Source: Rivularia sp963920925 (GTDB lineage: Bacteria; Cyanobacteriota; Cyanobacteriia; Cyanobacteriales; Nostocaceae). Taken from it: a stretch of DNA of 64,000 nt. Shown here piece by piece: positions 42,522 to 51,525 of the stretch (position 1 is its first letter; every line of letters starts with the position of its first letter). The stretch covers positions 3,690 through 67,689 of the forward strand of contig NZ_CAWUDI010000047.1 of NCBI RefSeq assembly GCF_963920925.1, read 5' to 3'. Both the position numbers and the translations under genes were made by a program. Below the pieces are notes generated by a model that worked only from the letters and a program-made list of their open reading frames with translations, was not told where the DNA came from and did not search any database.

Positions 42522-44660
42522 ATGTCGCAAAATCAAAACCAACTTGTAGAAAGTCTCAAATCCGCAACTAAATCACTAAATGTAGAATCAACATCCCAAC
42601 TATCTAGAGATGTAGAAGCAATTTCCCAACATCTTATAAATCCTAACTTTCGCATTGCGGTTTTTGGCCCTTTTAATCATGGTAAGTCAACTTTACTCAA
42701 TGCTTTATTAGGGAACAAGACTTTACCCATAGATTTAATTCCCACTACTGGTGCTGCGATTACTGTTAAATATGGTGATGAAGTTGAAACTCGGATTACT
42801 TTTCTGGATGGAAAACAAATTCACCGCAGCGGTACCGATATTTTAAAGGAATTTGCCATCCTTGATGATGACAGAAGGATGCGAAATGATGTTTTATCTG
42901 TAGAAGTTTTTTCTCCTCATCCATTTTTAAAAACTGGTATAGAATTTATCGATTTACCGGGAACTAACGATCGAGAAGAACAAAATAATTTAGTCAAAGA
43001 ACAATTATTAAGCGTCGATTTGGTAGTGCAATTGCTCGATGCGCGTAAATTAATGACTTTGGAAGAAAGGGAAAATTTACGCGATTGGTTATTGGATAGG
43101 GGAATTCAAACTGTTGTTTTCGTCGCCAATTTTCTCAATTTACTCGAATTAGAAGAACAAAAACAAGTCCAAAGCCGCTTAAGGTTTGTTGCAGAAAGTT
43201 TTCGCTCTCAATTGCCTTCAGGATTCAGTAATTTATATCGAGTTGATGCTTTACCAGCTTTACGAGCAAGGTTGAAAGGTGATGTTGCAGCGGCGAATAC
43301 CAGCGGTTTAGTTGCTTTTGAAGCCGCTTTACAGAATATTGCCGCAAGTTTAAAAAAGGATAGTCAAAATATCTCTTCCCCCAGAATTGAGTCGGTAGCA
43401 ACTCAAATTCAACAAGCTTTAAAGGCAAAAATTATACCTTTGAAAGGTGATATTAAAGCGTTTGATGATAAAAATAAAGCCAAAAATGAGATTAAAATAA
43501 AAGCAGAAAGATTAATTAAACAAGGTTTTACTCAAAGTTTATCCGAGCTACGTAACTGGTTTAATTTAACGAATTTACTCAAAAAATATCAAGGTGATGC
43601 TGCAACCGAATTAGCTAATAATAACTTTAATAATTGGGAAACTAATAATTTAAAGAAAGATTTCGAGCGATTAAAAACTGATTTAGAAAAATGGCTAGAA
43701 CAAGCATACGATTTCTTTGCACAAGAAAAACCAGAAAATTTATCAATTCAATTCCCTGCTCATCCAAAAATAGAAATACCGCCTCCACCAAGTAATTCTA
43801 ATAGCGGTGATGCTGGAGCTTATGCAGCCGCTGGTGGCATTGGTTGGTTATTAGGTGGCCCCATTGGAGCTGCTGTCGGTGGAGGTATTGCTTATTTACT
43901 TGATAAAGGTTTACAAGAAGGTGGTGAAAATACAACTGAATCTTACACCGATAAAATCGCCAGAAATTGTATAGATGCTGTTGATGAATATTTTCTCCAA
44001 TTAAGCAAGCAAGGATTATCTCTTTTAGATGAATACGAAAATCTTGCCGATAAAATAATTAAATTTGTACCTCAAAATCAAGATTCTTCAGAAATAGCTG
44101 CAAAGCGAAAAGAATTAAAACAATGGCAAAATACTTTAAATGATTTGAATATAAAATTAGAGCAAGTATTAGGAACTTTTATTTCAGATGAATTTAAAAT
44201 TGAAATAGAAGAAATTGCTCAAAAAAAGCATGACACAAATACTGTAAATCAACCTCAATCTCAATCTCAATCTGTATATAGCTATTCCGGTAAAGGAGTA
44301 AAAGAAGATGTCGGAACTTATAAAAAATATTCTCCCCCAAAAAAAGAGGATGTAGATAAAAAATTTGTTGATTGGGAAATAGATGAAGAAATCGCACAGA
44401 TGAAATCACAAATGAATTCATCTGGATTTGAAAATAATCAAAAAAATAACCAAAAACCTAAAACTGATGCAGAAAAACTTATTCACGCTTACAATATTCT
44501 CGGTTTGAAACCAGATGCTTCACCATCACAAATTAAACAAGCTTATAAAAGTTTAGTCAAAAAATGGCATCCAGATTTATTTGTTAATCAACCGCAAGAA
44601 TTAATTAAAGCTCAGGAGAAAATTCGACTGATAAATGAAGCTTACCGTATTTTAAGTTAG
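42522..44660 (+). CDS. Dynamin-like GTPase fused to a C-terminal J domain
   Basis: The 712-residue protein starts at ATG 42522. The GTPase domain has G1 GPFNHGKST (about 49-57), G2 region IPTTGAAITV, and G3 DLPGTND (about 144-150). The G4 position reads VANFLNL rather than N/TKxD, so guanine recognition may be altered. A helical stalk follows, with a hydrophobic Gly-rich paddle at about 431-458 (AAAGGIGWLLGGPIGAAVGG). After a Gln/Ser linker (about 570-640), residues about 647-712 form a complete J domain: AYNILGLKPDASPSQIKQAY, then KKWHPDLF with the HPD triad. The J domain should recruit an Hsp70 (DnaK). Coupling of membrane remodelling to chaperone action is inferred. It forms a pair with the upstream dynamin. 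Confidence 0.88.
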   Translation: MSQNQNQLVESLKSATKSLNVESTSQLSRDVEAISQHLINPNFRIAVFGPFNHGKSTLLNALLGNKTLPIDLIPTTGAAITVKYGDEVETRITFLDGKQIHRSGTDILKEFAILDDDRRMRNDVLSVEVFSPHPFLKTGIEFIDLPGTNDREEQNNLVKEQLLSVDLVVQLLDARKLMTLEERENLRDWLLDRGIQTVVFVANFLNLLELEEQKQVQSRLRFVAESFRSQLPSGFSNLYRVDALPALRARLKGDVAAANTSGLVAFEAALQNIAASLKKDSQNISSPRIESVATQIQQALKAKIIPLKGDIKAFDDKNKAKNEIKIKAERLIKQGFTQSLSELRNWFNLTNLLKKYQGDAATELANNNFNNWETNNLKKDFERLKTDLEKWLEQAYDFFAQEKPENLSIQFPAHPKIEIPPPPSNSNSGDAGAYAAAGGIGWLLGGPIGAAVGGGIAYLLDKGLQEGGENTTESYTDKIARNCIDAVDEYFLQLSKQGLSLLDEYENLADKIIKFVPQNQDSSEIAAKRKELKQWQNTLNDLNIKLEQVLGTFISDEFKIEIEEIAQKKHDTNTVNQPQSQSQSVYSYSGKGVKEDVGTYKKYSPPKKEDVDKKFVDWEIDEEIAQMKSQMNSSGFENNQKNNQKPKTDAEKLIHAYNILGLKPDASPSQIKQAYKSLVKKWHPDLFVNQPQELIKAQEKIRLINEAYRILS

Positions 44661-44674
44661 GTGTTGATAACTGT

Positions 44675-46957
44675 TCACTGTAAAGGAAAATGAACTATAA
44701 AAGTTGCACCTTTCCCTTCCCCAGCACTTTCAGCGATAATTGTACCGTTGTGTAATTCTACTAAATGATGTGCGATCGCCAATCCTAATCCCAATCCTTT
44801 TTGCTTGGTTTCATTATCGTTGCCTTGACGAAAACGCTCAAATATGTATGGTAATAGTTCGCTGCTAATTCCTTTTCCCGTGTCGCTAACTGTAATTTGA
44901 GCGGTATTTCTAATATGAAGTAAATCAACTTTTATCTGTCCCGATTCGGGTGTAAATTTGATTGCGTTACTTAATAAATTACTTAATACTTGCTGCAAGC
45001 GATTGGCATCTCCCATTATGTTGTTAATGGTAGAATCAAGTTGGGATTCTAAATGAATATTTTTCGCAATTGCTATTGGGTATGCTGACTCAATTGCTTC
45101 TTTAACTATAGATTGTAGATTAACCGAGCTAATTTGTAGTTCAAGCTTACCCTGTACAATCCTTGATATATCTAATAAATCTTTAATTAAATTATCTTGG
45201 GTTTTAGCATTACGTTCGATAATTTCTATAGCCCGGTTTCTTGTTACTTCGTTATCGGCATTTTTATGTAATATTTGCGACCAGCCTAAAATTGCATTCA
45301 GTGGCGATCGCAAATCGTGAGATACCATTGCCACAAAATCATCTTTGGCTTGATTAGCTGCTTCAGCTTCTTCTCGGGCTTCTCGTTCGCTAATTAATAA
45401 CTGAGCGCGTTCTTTTTCTATGCGCTTGCGTTTTGTAATATCAAGTATAAAAGAAACACCAATATCGCTATTATTTTCTGATAAAGAAGCACCTAAAACA
45501 ATGGGAACCCTACTTCCATCTTTACGAATATATTCTTTTTCAAAAGGATGACAAACTTGATTATTTCTAATTTGCTCGATTGCTTCTCTATCAACATTTT
45601 GCCATTCTTCGGGTGTCAATTCATCCCAACGAATTAATCCTGCTTGCAAATCCTCGCGACTATAACCAATTATTTCCAAAAAGCGCGTATTGGCATCAAC
45701 TATTTTACCGTTAGTTTCCCAAAACATGATTCCCAACATATCTGACTCAAAAATGCGCCGAAAACAAGCTTCACTTTCTCTTAAATTTTCTTCCGACTGC
45801 TTTTGAGCGGTAATTTCTCTAAGTACTCCTAATAACTGACAAGGTTTTCCATCCGAGCTTCTCAGAAAAACTGTATCGCGACTGCTAAACCAGTGCAATT
45901 TACCTTGACAATCGCGCATTCGGTATTCAAAAGATAGTATTTCCCCGTCATCTACAGATTTAAATTTTTCGTGATAATCTTTTAAAGGCTGTAAATCATC
46001 TGGATGAATTAAGTTTTTTACTAAATCCACTTTCATTTCCTGAATCTGCTGTGGGGAATAACCCAAACGCTGTTCTATTTGACAATTAATATAAATATTC
46101 CGCTGTTCTTTTAAGTCAAATAAATATAATATATCTGGCGTTGTATCGGCGATTTGTTGAATTAAACGCTGGCTTTGTTGCAATGCTTGTTCGGATTGCT
46201 TGCGTTTAGTTATATCGCGCCAAGTTGCCACAAAACCATCTTCTAATTTAGATATTCTAATATCGTAAGCTTTACTCAAAATTTGCTCGTTATTGTTATT
46301 AGTAAAACATAAGACTTCTCTTGAAAGTGGCTTACCCGTTTCTACAACTTGACAATACTGTTCAAATAACTCTCTTTCTAACTCGTTCCCGAATTTTTCT
46401 AAACCGATTAATTTATTTTCGCAGCCCGCAGCATTCAAATACTCGCCGTGAAATCCCGTAATATTACCAAAATCATCGCTGATGCAAATATATACACCGA
46501 AGCAATCGAGCATATTTTCTACGGAAGCAAAGAAACGCCGCTTGCTTGCGTTCAATTCCTGCTGCAAAACTGTTTTTTCCATAACGTTTCTGACAGCAAG
46601 ACGTAAAGTTTCAGGAGTTGTATCTGCTTTTACCAAATAATCTTCAACACCGTACTTCATTGCCTGTACGGCTACTTTTTCGCTACCTTTGCCTGTCAGC
46701 ATTACTACTGGAGGTTTACTACTATTACAGTAAGGTTTTAATTCTTGCAAAAACTCCAAACCATCCATATCCGGGAGCATATAGTCAAGCAAAATAACGT
46801 CTGGTTGGACTTGCTTACAAGCTTCTAAAGCTTCTTCCCCATTCTGCTTTTCTAAAAATGTGTAATTATATTTCTCATCTTTTTGCAAGTAGCGACGATA
46901 GGTATGTCTATCTTCCAGGCAATCATCAATAATTAGAATTGTACGCTGGTTTTGCAT
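44675..46957 (-). CDS. Hybrid sensor kinase: receiver, three PAS domains, histidine kinase
   Basis: The 760-residue protein starts at ATG 46957. A response-regulator receiver domain comes first (about 5-125, acidic pair IIDDC, phospho-Asp in VILLDYMLP, Lys in DYLVKA). Three PAS/PAC units follow (about 145-255, 262-385, 392-515; PAC-like signatures ITKRKQSEQAL, ITAQKQSEENL, ITKRKRIEKER). Then a HisKA dimerisation helix with SHDLRSPLNAILG and an HATPase_c domain with NLLSNAIKFT, DTGKGIS and GLGLGLAIAHHLVE. There is no membrane segment, so it is soluble. It lies 215 bases after the phytochrome/response regulator pair on the same strand and may act in the same light pathway; this is a positional inference. 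Confidence 0.92.
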   Translation of the reverse strand: MQNQRTILIIDDCLEDRHTYRRYLQKDEKYNYTFLEKQNGEEALEACKQVQPDVILLDYMLPDMDGLEFLQELKPYCNSSKPPVVMLTGKGSEKVAVQAMKYGVEDYLVKADTTPETLRLAVRNVMEKTVLQQELNASKRRFFASVENMLDCFGVYICISDDFGNITGFHGEYLNAAGCENKLIGLEKFGNELERELFEQYCQVVETGKPLSREVLCFTNNNNEQILSKAYDIRISKLEDGFVATWRDITKRKQSEQALQQSQRLIQQIADTTPDILYLFDLKEQRNIYINCQIEQRLGYSPQQIQEMKVDLVKNLIHPDDLQPLKDYHEKFKSVDDGEILSFEYRMRDCQGKLHWFSSRDTVFLRSSDGKPCQLLGVLREITAQKQSEENLRESEACFRRIFESDMLGIMFWETNGKIVDANTRFLEIIGYSREDLQAGLIRWDELTPEEWQNVDREAIEQIRNNQVCHPFEKEYIRKDGSRVPIVLGASLSENNSDIGVSFILDITKRKRIEKERAQLLISEREAREEAEAANQAKDDFVAMVSHDLRSPLNAILGWSQILHKNADNEVTRNRAIEIIERNAKTQDNLIKDLLDISRIVQGKLELQISSVNLQSIVKEAIESAYPIAIAKNIHLESQLDSTINNIMGDANRLQQVLSNLLSNAIKFTPESGQIKVDLLHIRNTAQITVSDTGKGISSELLPYIFERFRQGNDNETKQKGLGLGLAIAHHLVELHNGTIIAESAGEGKGATFIVHFPLQ

Positions 46958-47172
46958 TATGCTTTACCTTTTTGCTGCTTTGCCTCAAAGTACGCAAAAT
47001 TTCCTTGATTTGACAGGACTCGAAATAGTTATAGGATACAGATAATTCTTAATATTTTATAAATTTTTATGAGTTTATTCTAATATTATGTATGACTACA
47101 AATTAAATTAGGATTTAAATTTCATATATACTGACGTTAAAATGCCCCATCCTAATTAAAATCAAGTAGAAA

Positions 47173-47649
47173 CTAATACAAATCATAATTGCTATCTTCA
47201 GGAAGAACAACAGTGCTAAACCAGTAGTTAACAATAGACTGCATTACATCTTTTGATTTTTGTACGTTCATTGGCTTGAGGATGTAGCTATTCACTCCGA
47301 AGCGATAACAAGTTTCAATATCTTTGGGATTGGATGAAGTAGTAAAAACAATAACTGGAATAGTTTTTAATTTCTCGTCTTGCTTAATTTGTTCTAGAAC
47401 TTCTCTTCCATCGGTTCCCGGCAAATTTAAATCTAACAAAATTATAGATGGACGAGGTGCTTGTCGATCGTGTTCGTAATCTCCTTGACGATAAAGAAAG
47501 TCTAGAGCATCTTCACCATCAATACAGCGATAAACCGGGTTGGAAATCTGCGATTTTTTTATAAAGCGTCCGAATGCTTCAAAATCTTCGTCGCTATCCT
47601 CAACTATCAGTAGAGGTAAATATGGTTTTTCTGCGATTTGTTGTGTCAT
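47173..47649 (-). CDS. CheY/Rcp1-type single-domain response regulator
   Basis: The 158-residue protein starts at ATG 47649, overlapping the phytochrome stop by 4 bases (ATGA). It is a lone receiver: acidic pair in LLIVEDSDED, phospho-Asp in IILLDLNLPG, Thr/Ser in VFTTSSNP, and Lys in YILKPMN. The C-terminal extension (about 130-158) ends in aromatic and acidic residues as in Rcp1, which dimerises. The coupled gene order makes it the cognate regulator of the phytochrome kinase. Confidence 0.92.
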   Translation of the reverse strand: MTQQIAEKPYLPLLIVEDSDEDFEAFGRFIKKSQISNPVYRCIDGEDALDFLYRQGDYEHDRQAPRPSIILLDLNLPGTDGREVLEQIKQDEKLKTIPVIVFTTSSNPKDIETCYRFGVNSYILKPMNVQKSKDVMQSIVNYWFSTVVLPEDSNYDLY

Positions 47650-49976
47650 TCTCGATCGGGTTGCAAAGTAAAATAAAAAGTACTGCCTTCTTTAAAAGTT
47701 GACTCCACCCAAATATTACCACCGTGGCGTTCAACAATTTTTTTGACAATTGTTAACCCAGCCCCAGTACCGCCTCCGTACCTGTTTGGAGCGTGTAATC
47801 TTTTAAAAATGCGGAAAATAGTTTCTAAGTGTTTGAGCCGAATTCCGATACCATTATCTTTAATGTAATAAATAATTGGTGGTTCTGAATCGCTACGATG
47901 GCTGTAATGTTTTTGATATTTTTCGGTATCAGCTTCTGGATCTATGAAACCAATTTCTACCCATTTTTGTTCTTTATCATTATACTTTAATCCATTGCTA
48001 ATTAAATTACTAAATAATTCGCTAATTTGAGTTTTATCGCAATTAATTGTAGGTAATTTTTGGGGAATGCGAATATCAACGTCTTTGTTATAGCTAATTC
48101 TTAAAACATCAGCGGCATTATGAATAATTTCGTTTAAATTAATATTATGTAGCGAAAGTTCGGTTCTTCCCAAGCGAGAATAATGCAGCAAGGAATCAAT
48201 TAAATTTTCCATTCGCTTAGTTAACCGCATCAAAGTTTCTAACTTAGAAACTCCATCGCTGTCTAAAGTATCTCCATAATCTTCGATCAAAAAGCTAGAA
48301 TAATTATGAATTCCCCGCAATGGTTCTTTCAAATCGTGAGATGCTATATAAGCAAAAGAATCTAAATCATCATTGCTGCGTTCTAATTCCAAATTAACTT
48401 TCGCTAACTCATCCGCTTTCCTAAGTAAAATACCGACAATCGAACTCCGTAACTCTAACGCTGCTTCAATTTCGCAATTTTGCCAAGCTAAAGACTTTTG
48501 TCTTACGGTTTCTTGCCATAATTTAAATGATTGTCGCGGAGATATGTTGATGGTTCCATCTTCTAAAACTTCTACAGGTTTGTGAGGATTTCCTCCCCAA
48601 TTTACCGTTTGCAGAACTTCCGGACGAAACCATAATATATAAGTATTTTGAACTTTGGAAATAGCTAAAGCCATTAAACCGCTACCAACTTCCATGAACT
48701 TTTTTGCTTCTGGATAAACATTTGCTAGGGAATCGGTGTGATAAATAATCTCATTTTTCATTTGCGTTTCTACCCAAGAAACTAACTCATTGATTTGTAA
48801 TTCTGTCGGAGTTATACCTTCTTTAATTGAACTACTGCCATTACAAATTGCAACTCCTTTAGCACCAACCAAATCTAATAAATCTGATGGATTCTTGGTT
48901 AAACCATCAACCAAGTCTTCTGCATGAGTAATTGAATCGATAAACCTAGACTGTATCGACTTCAACTTAATTTTATAGTCTAAGTCTTCATTTTCTTCTT
49001 TGGCTGCTAATTCAAAGGACATTATTTGTGCCAAAAATTCACATACCGTGCGGATTTCGTAAGATACCGTTTTTTCCGCTTCGTAATGATGACAAGCAAT
49101 CAATCCCCATAACTTCTTATCTTTCAATAAAGAAACCGACATCGAAGTGGTAACACCCATATTTTTCAAATACTGAATATGTAGCGGTGAAACGCTGCGT
49201 AACACCGACAAACTCATATCTAAAGGTTTGTTAGTTTGGGGATTTAATTGAGGAATTAACTGTACTGGCCGATAATCTACATTCCGAATCAAACGCAGTA
49301 AATTTAGCGTATACAATCTTCTAGCTTGCTGAGGAATATCAGTAGCAGGATACCGCAAACCTAAAAACTTTTCTAAACCTTCTTTAGGATTTTCAGAAAT
49401 AACTGCACCCGCTCCATCATCATCAAAGCGGTAAACCATTACCCTGTCAAAGCCAGTAATTTTCCTGACTTCTTTGACAATTACATCACAAAGCTCTGTC
49501 AGCGTCGAACTCTTCTGTATCTTATTTAAAGGGCTTTTAACTAAATTATAAAAATCAAAAAACTTTCTATCTTCCTGCGTCGATCGCGTCGGCTCTAACT
49601 CCAAAATTACCGTACCAATACTGCGATGAACTATACCAGTAAATACCAGTGTTTTATCGGAACGCTTAATATAAAGTTTCAAAGGATTTACGCTATCAAA
49701 ATCCTCCGTCAAACACCTACGTACTGCTTGACTCTGACTTTCATCAAGCAGAAAACTCAACTTCTGGTTTAACAACTCCTCTGGCTGCAAACCAAGAAAC
49801 TCAAAAGTATTATTGCTTACCTGGAGTATCGTAAATTCCGGCTCCCTTAAAGCTAATAATATGCCATGCGGCTGAATCGAACTCGGAATCTGAATTGCTT
49901 CGCGATCGCAATTCGTCAAATTCACATTTTCCGCCGTTACACCTTGATTTGAGCTTACAGCCTTACCCTGGCTCAT
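47646..49976 (-). CDS. Bacteriophytochrome-type (CphB-like) light-sensor histidine kinase
   Basis: Red/far-red photoreceptor kinase. The 776-residue protein starts at ATG 49976. The order is PAS (about 20-130), GAF, PHY, HisKA, HATPase. Cys23 in LTNCDREAIQIP is at the biliverdin attachment position of BphP/CphB proteins. The GAF site reads SVSPLHIQYLKNMGV, with Leu where phycocyanobilin-binding Cph1 has Cys, so biliverdin is the predicted chromophore. RYPATDIPQQARRLY holds the conserved Asp, and the PHY tongue has SPRQSF. The kinase histidine is in FAYIASHDLKEPLRG (about 545), and the ATP site has GGTGAGLTIVKK. It is followed by its overlapping response regulator. Biliverdin would come from the heme oxygenase encoded at 60.6 kb. 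Confidence 0.93.
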   Translation of the reverse strand: MSQGKAVSSNQGVTAENVNLTNCDREAIQIPSSIQPHGILLALREPEFTILQVSNNTFEFLGLQPEELLNQKLSFLLDESQSQAVRRCLTEDFDSVNPLKLYIKRSDKTLVFTGIVHRSIGTVILELEPTRSTQEDRKFFDFYNLVKSPLNKIQKSSTLTELCDVIVKEVRKITGFDRVMVYRFDDDGAGAVISENPKEGLEKFLGLRYPATDIPQQARRLYTLNLLRLIRNVDYRPVQLIPQLNPQTNKPLDMSLSVLRSVSPLHIQYLKNMGVTTSMSVSLLKDKKLWGLIACHHYEAEKTVSYEIRTVCEFLAQIMSFELAAKEENEDLDYKIKLKSIQSRFIDSITHAEDLVDGLTKNPSDLLDLVGAKGVAICNGSSSIKEGITPTELQINELVSWVETQMKNEIIYHTDSLANVYPEAKKFMEVGSGLMALAISKVQNTYILWFRPEVLQTVNWGGNPHKPVEVLEDGTINISPRQSFKLWQETVRQKSLAWQNCEIEAALELRSSIVGILLRKADELAKVNLELERSNDDLDSFAYIASHDLKEPLRGIHNYSSFLIEDYGDTLDSDGVSKLETLMRLTKRMENLIDSLLHYSRLGRTELSLHNINLNEIIHNAADVLRISYNKDVDIRIPQKLPTINCDKTQISELFSNLISNGLKYNDKEQKWVEIGFIDPEADTEKYQKHYSHRSDSEPPIIYYIKDNGIGIRLKHLETIFRIFKRLHAPNRYGGGTGAGLTIVKKIVERHGGNIWVESTFKEGSTFYFTLQPDRE

Positions 49977-50330
49977 TCCTTAATCCCTAATTTCTTTAAG
50001 TCAACTAATCTACTTAAATCACCGTCAAATTTAAATTAACTTTTATACTTAATTTTTATTTTTAATTAAAAAGCAATTATTCATATAATAATGAATAATT
50101 ATAAATGTTGATTAATCTTTTAAAGTAAAATATTGTAGAAAAAGGGAACGGGGAACAGAAGAATAACTTAAATAATTGTAAAGAGGGAATAGGGAATAGG
50201 GAACAGGGAACGGGGAATTTCTATAAATTTATTTAAAAAAACAATTTTAGTACTTACAAAAAGCCCCCCAATGCATCGGGGGGTTGGGGGGATATTACCG
50301 CTAATTCTGAAACGGTAATTCAACAACAGA
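49977..50330. other. Intergenic stretch, 354 bases
   Basis: Upstream part is AT-rich and probably holds the phytochrome promoter. At 50140-50215 there are GGGAACAGGGAAT-type repeats. The 50257-50283 part is a terminator for the peroxiredoxin gene. No gene visible. Confidence 0.55.
50257..50283 (-). terminator. Intrinsic terminator after the peroxiredoxin gene
   Basis: On the minus strand six C (50283-50278) pair with six G (50269-50264) across GATGCATT, followed by C and a T-run. It lies about 48 bases after the stop codon. Confidence 0.65.
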
Positions 50331-50969
50331 TTATTTATTAGGCTGAGGAGTCATCCGTAAATAAGGCTTAACCACTTCATATCCTTTAGGAAACTTTTCC
50401 TTGAGAACTTCTGGATCTTTAAGAGTGGGGACAATAACGCAATCATCGCCATCTTTCCAGTCAGCAGGAGTCGCAACGCTGTAATTATCAGTTAACTGCA
50501 ATGAATCAATTACCCGGAGAATTTCATCAAAATTACGTCCGGTGCTGGGAGGATAAGTTAAGCTCAAACGTAATTTTTTATCTGGATCGATGATGAACAC
50601 AGTCCGCACAGTTACCTTAGCGTTAGCATTCGGGTGAATCATATCATAAAGATCGGAAACCTTTTTATCATCGTCAGCCAAAATCGGATAATTGAGCTTA
50701 GTGCTTTGAGTTTCCTCAATATCTCCAATCCAACCTTTGTGAGATTCAGCATCATCAACGCTAAGTGCGATCGTCTTAACATTGCGCTTGTCAAATTCCG
50801 GCTTTAACTTAGCAACGGTACCTAATTCAGTCGTGCAAACGGGAGTATAGTCAGCAGGGTGAGAAAACAGCACAACCCAGCTATCCCCAGCCCACTTGTA
50901 AAAATCAATTTCCCCTTCACTAGAAGCTTGAGTAAAGTTTGGAACTGTATCACCGAGACGTAGAGCCAT
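50331..50969 (-). CDS. 1-Cys peroxiredoxin (Prx6 type)
   Basis: Reduces hydrogen and alkyl peroxides. The start is ATG 50969 (MALRLGDTVPNF), the family's N-terminus; an upstream ATG at 51023 would add 18 unrelated residues. The protein has 212 residues. The peroxidatic Cys is in SHPADYTPVCTTEL (about residue 46). The long C-terminal domain (after about 150, VATPADWKDGDDCVIVPTL) and the lack of a typical resolving Cys motif (VCP) fit the Prx6 class. FSHP rather than FPxDFT supports this. It is preceded by an unusual structured stretch and followed by a terminator. Confidence 0.92.
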   Translation of the reverse strand: MALRLGDTVPNFTQASSEGEIDFYKWAGDSWVVLFSHPADYTPVCTTELGTVAKLKPEFDKRNVKTIALSVDDAESHKGWIGDIEETQSTKLNYPILADDDKKVSDLYDMIHPNANAKVTVRTVFIIDPDKKLRLSLTYPPSTGRNFDEILRVIDSLQLTDNYSVATPADWKDGDDCVIVPTLKDPEVLKEKFPKGYEVVKPYLRMTPQPNK

Positions 50970-51525
50970 ATGAAGATTACCTGATAGTCTGAAAGTTTTG
51001 CTTGACACTCTGCCCTCTTTCATAGAGGCAGATTCTCTAAGACTTGCTTAAAAGGGATAGTCAAATATCCCCCTAGATGCTCAAAACAACTATCGAATTC
51101 GATGCTGCAATTGCGCTTACTTTTGATTAATTATTTTGCTTTCTGAGTCCATCACTACTGCCAATTCGGTACGCCGGGGCATCCTGCCATTACTTACTCG
51201 TCTAGTCGTACTACGAAGGTAGCCGGATCTTCGTTGTAGGGATTTCGCCTTACTAGGATGTTTCCTCGCGTAGATGGTTATTCCTACTTGCTATTCACAT
51301 TTTACCATTTTTTGAATGCAGATAAATCTGCTTTATCGATTTTCCAACCCGGTTTAAAAACACGGGGCTACCAATCTCCGGCTTTTGCGTGTTTAAAAAA
51401 AAGCAGTCATCACATATTACCGGGTTCCCCGATTCGGTTTTAGCAGATTGAAACAAAACGTAAATCTAATTAATTAGGAATTGGGCATGGGGCATGGGTA
51501 ATTGGGCATTAATAACTCCTAACTC
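50970..51525. other. Intergenic stretch, 556 bases, with a structured block
   Basis: A GC-richer block at about 51140-51285 stands out from AT-rich flanks. It holds a stem TACTACGAAG (51209-51218) with CTTCGTTGTA (51229-51238), one T-T mismatch, and further short complementary pieces. On the minus strand it would lie in the upstream region of the peroxiredoxin gene. A 61-codon plus-strand frame (51258-51443) and an Arg-rich minus-strand frame without a start codon cross it, but neither is convincing. I do not recognise an RNA family. Confidence 0.4.

Noticed and set aside
51258..51443. 61-codon plus-strand frame in the peroxiredoxin upstream region
   Set aside because: No ribosome site or family likeness, and it crosses the structured block in antisense.
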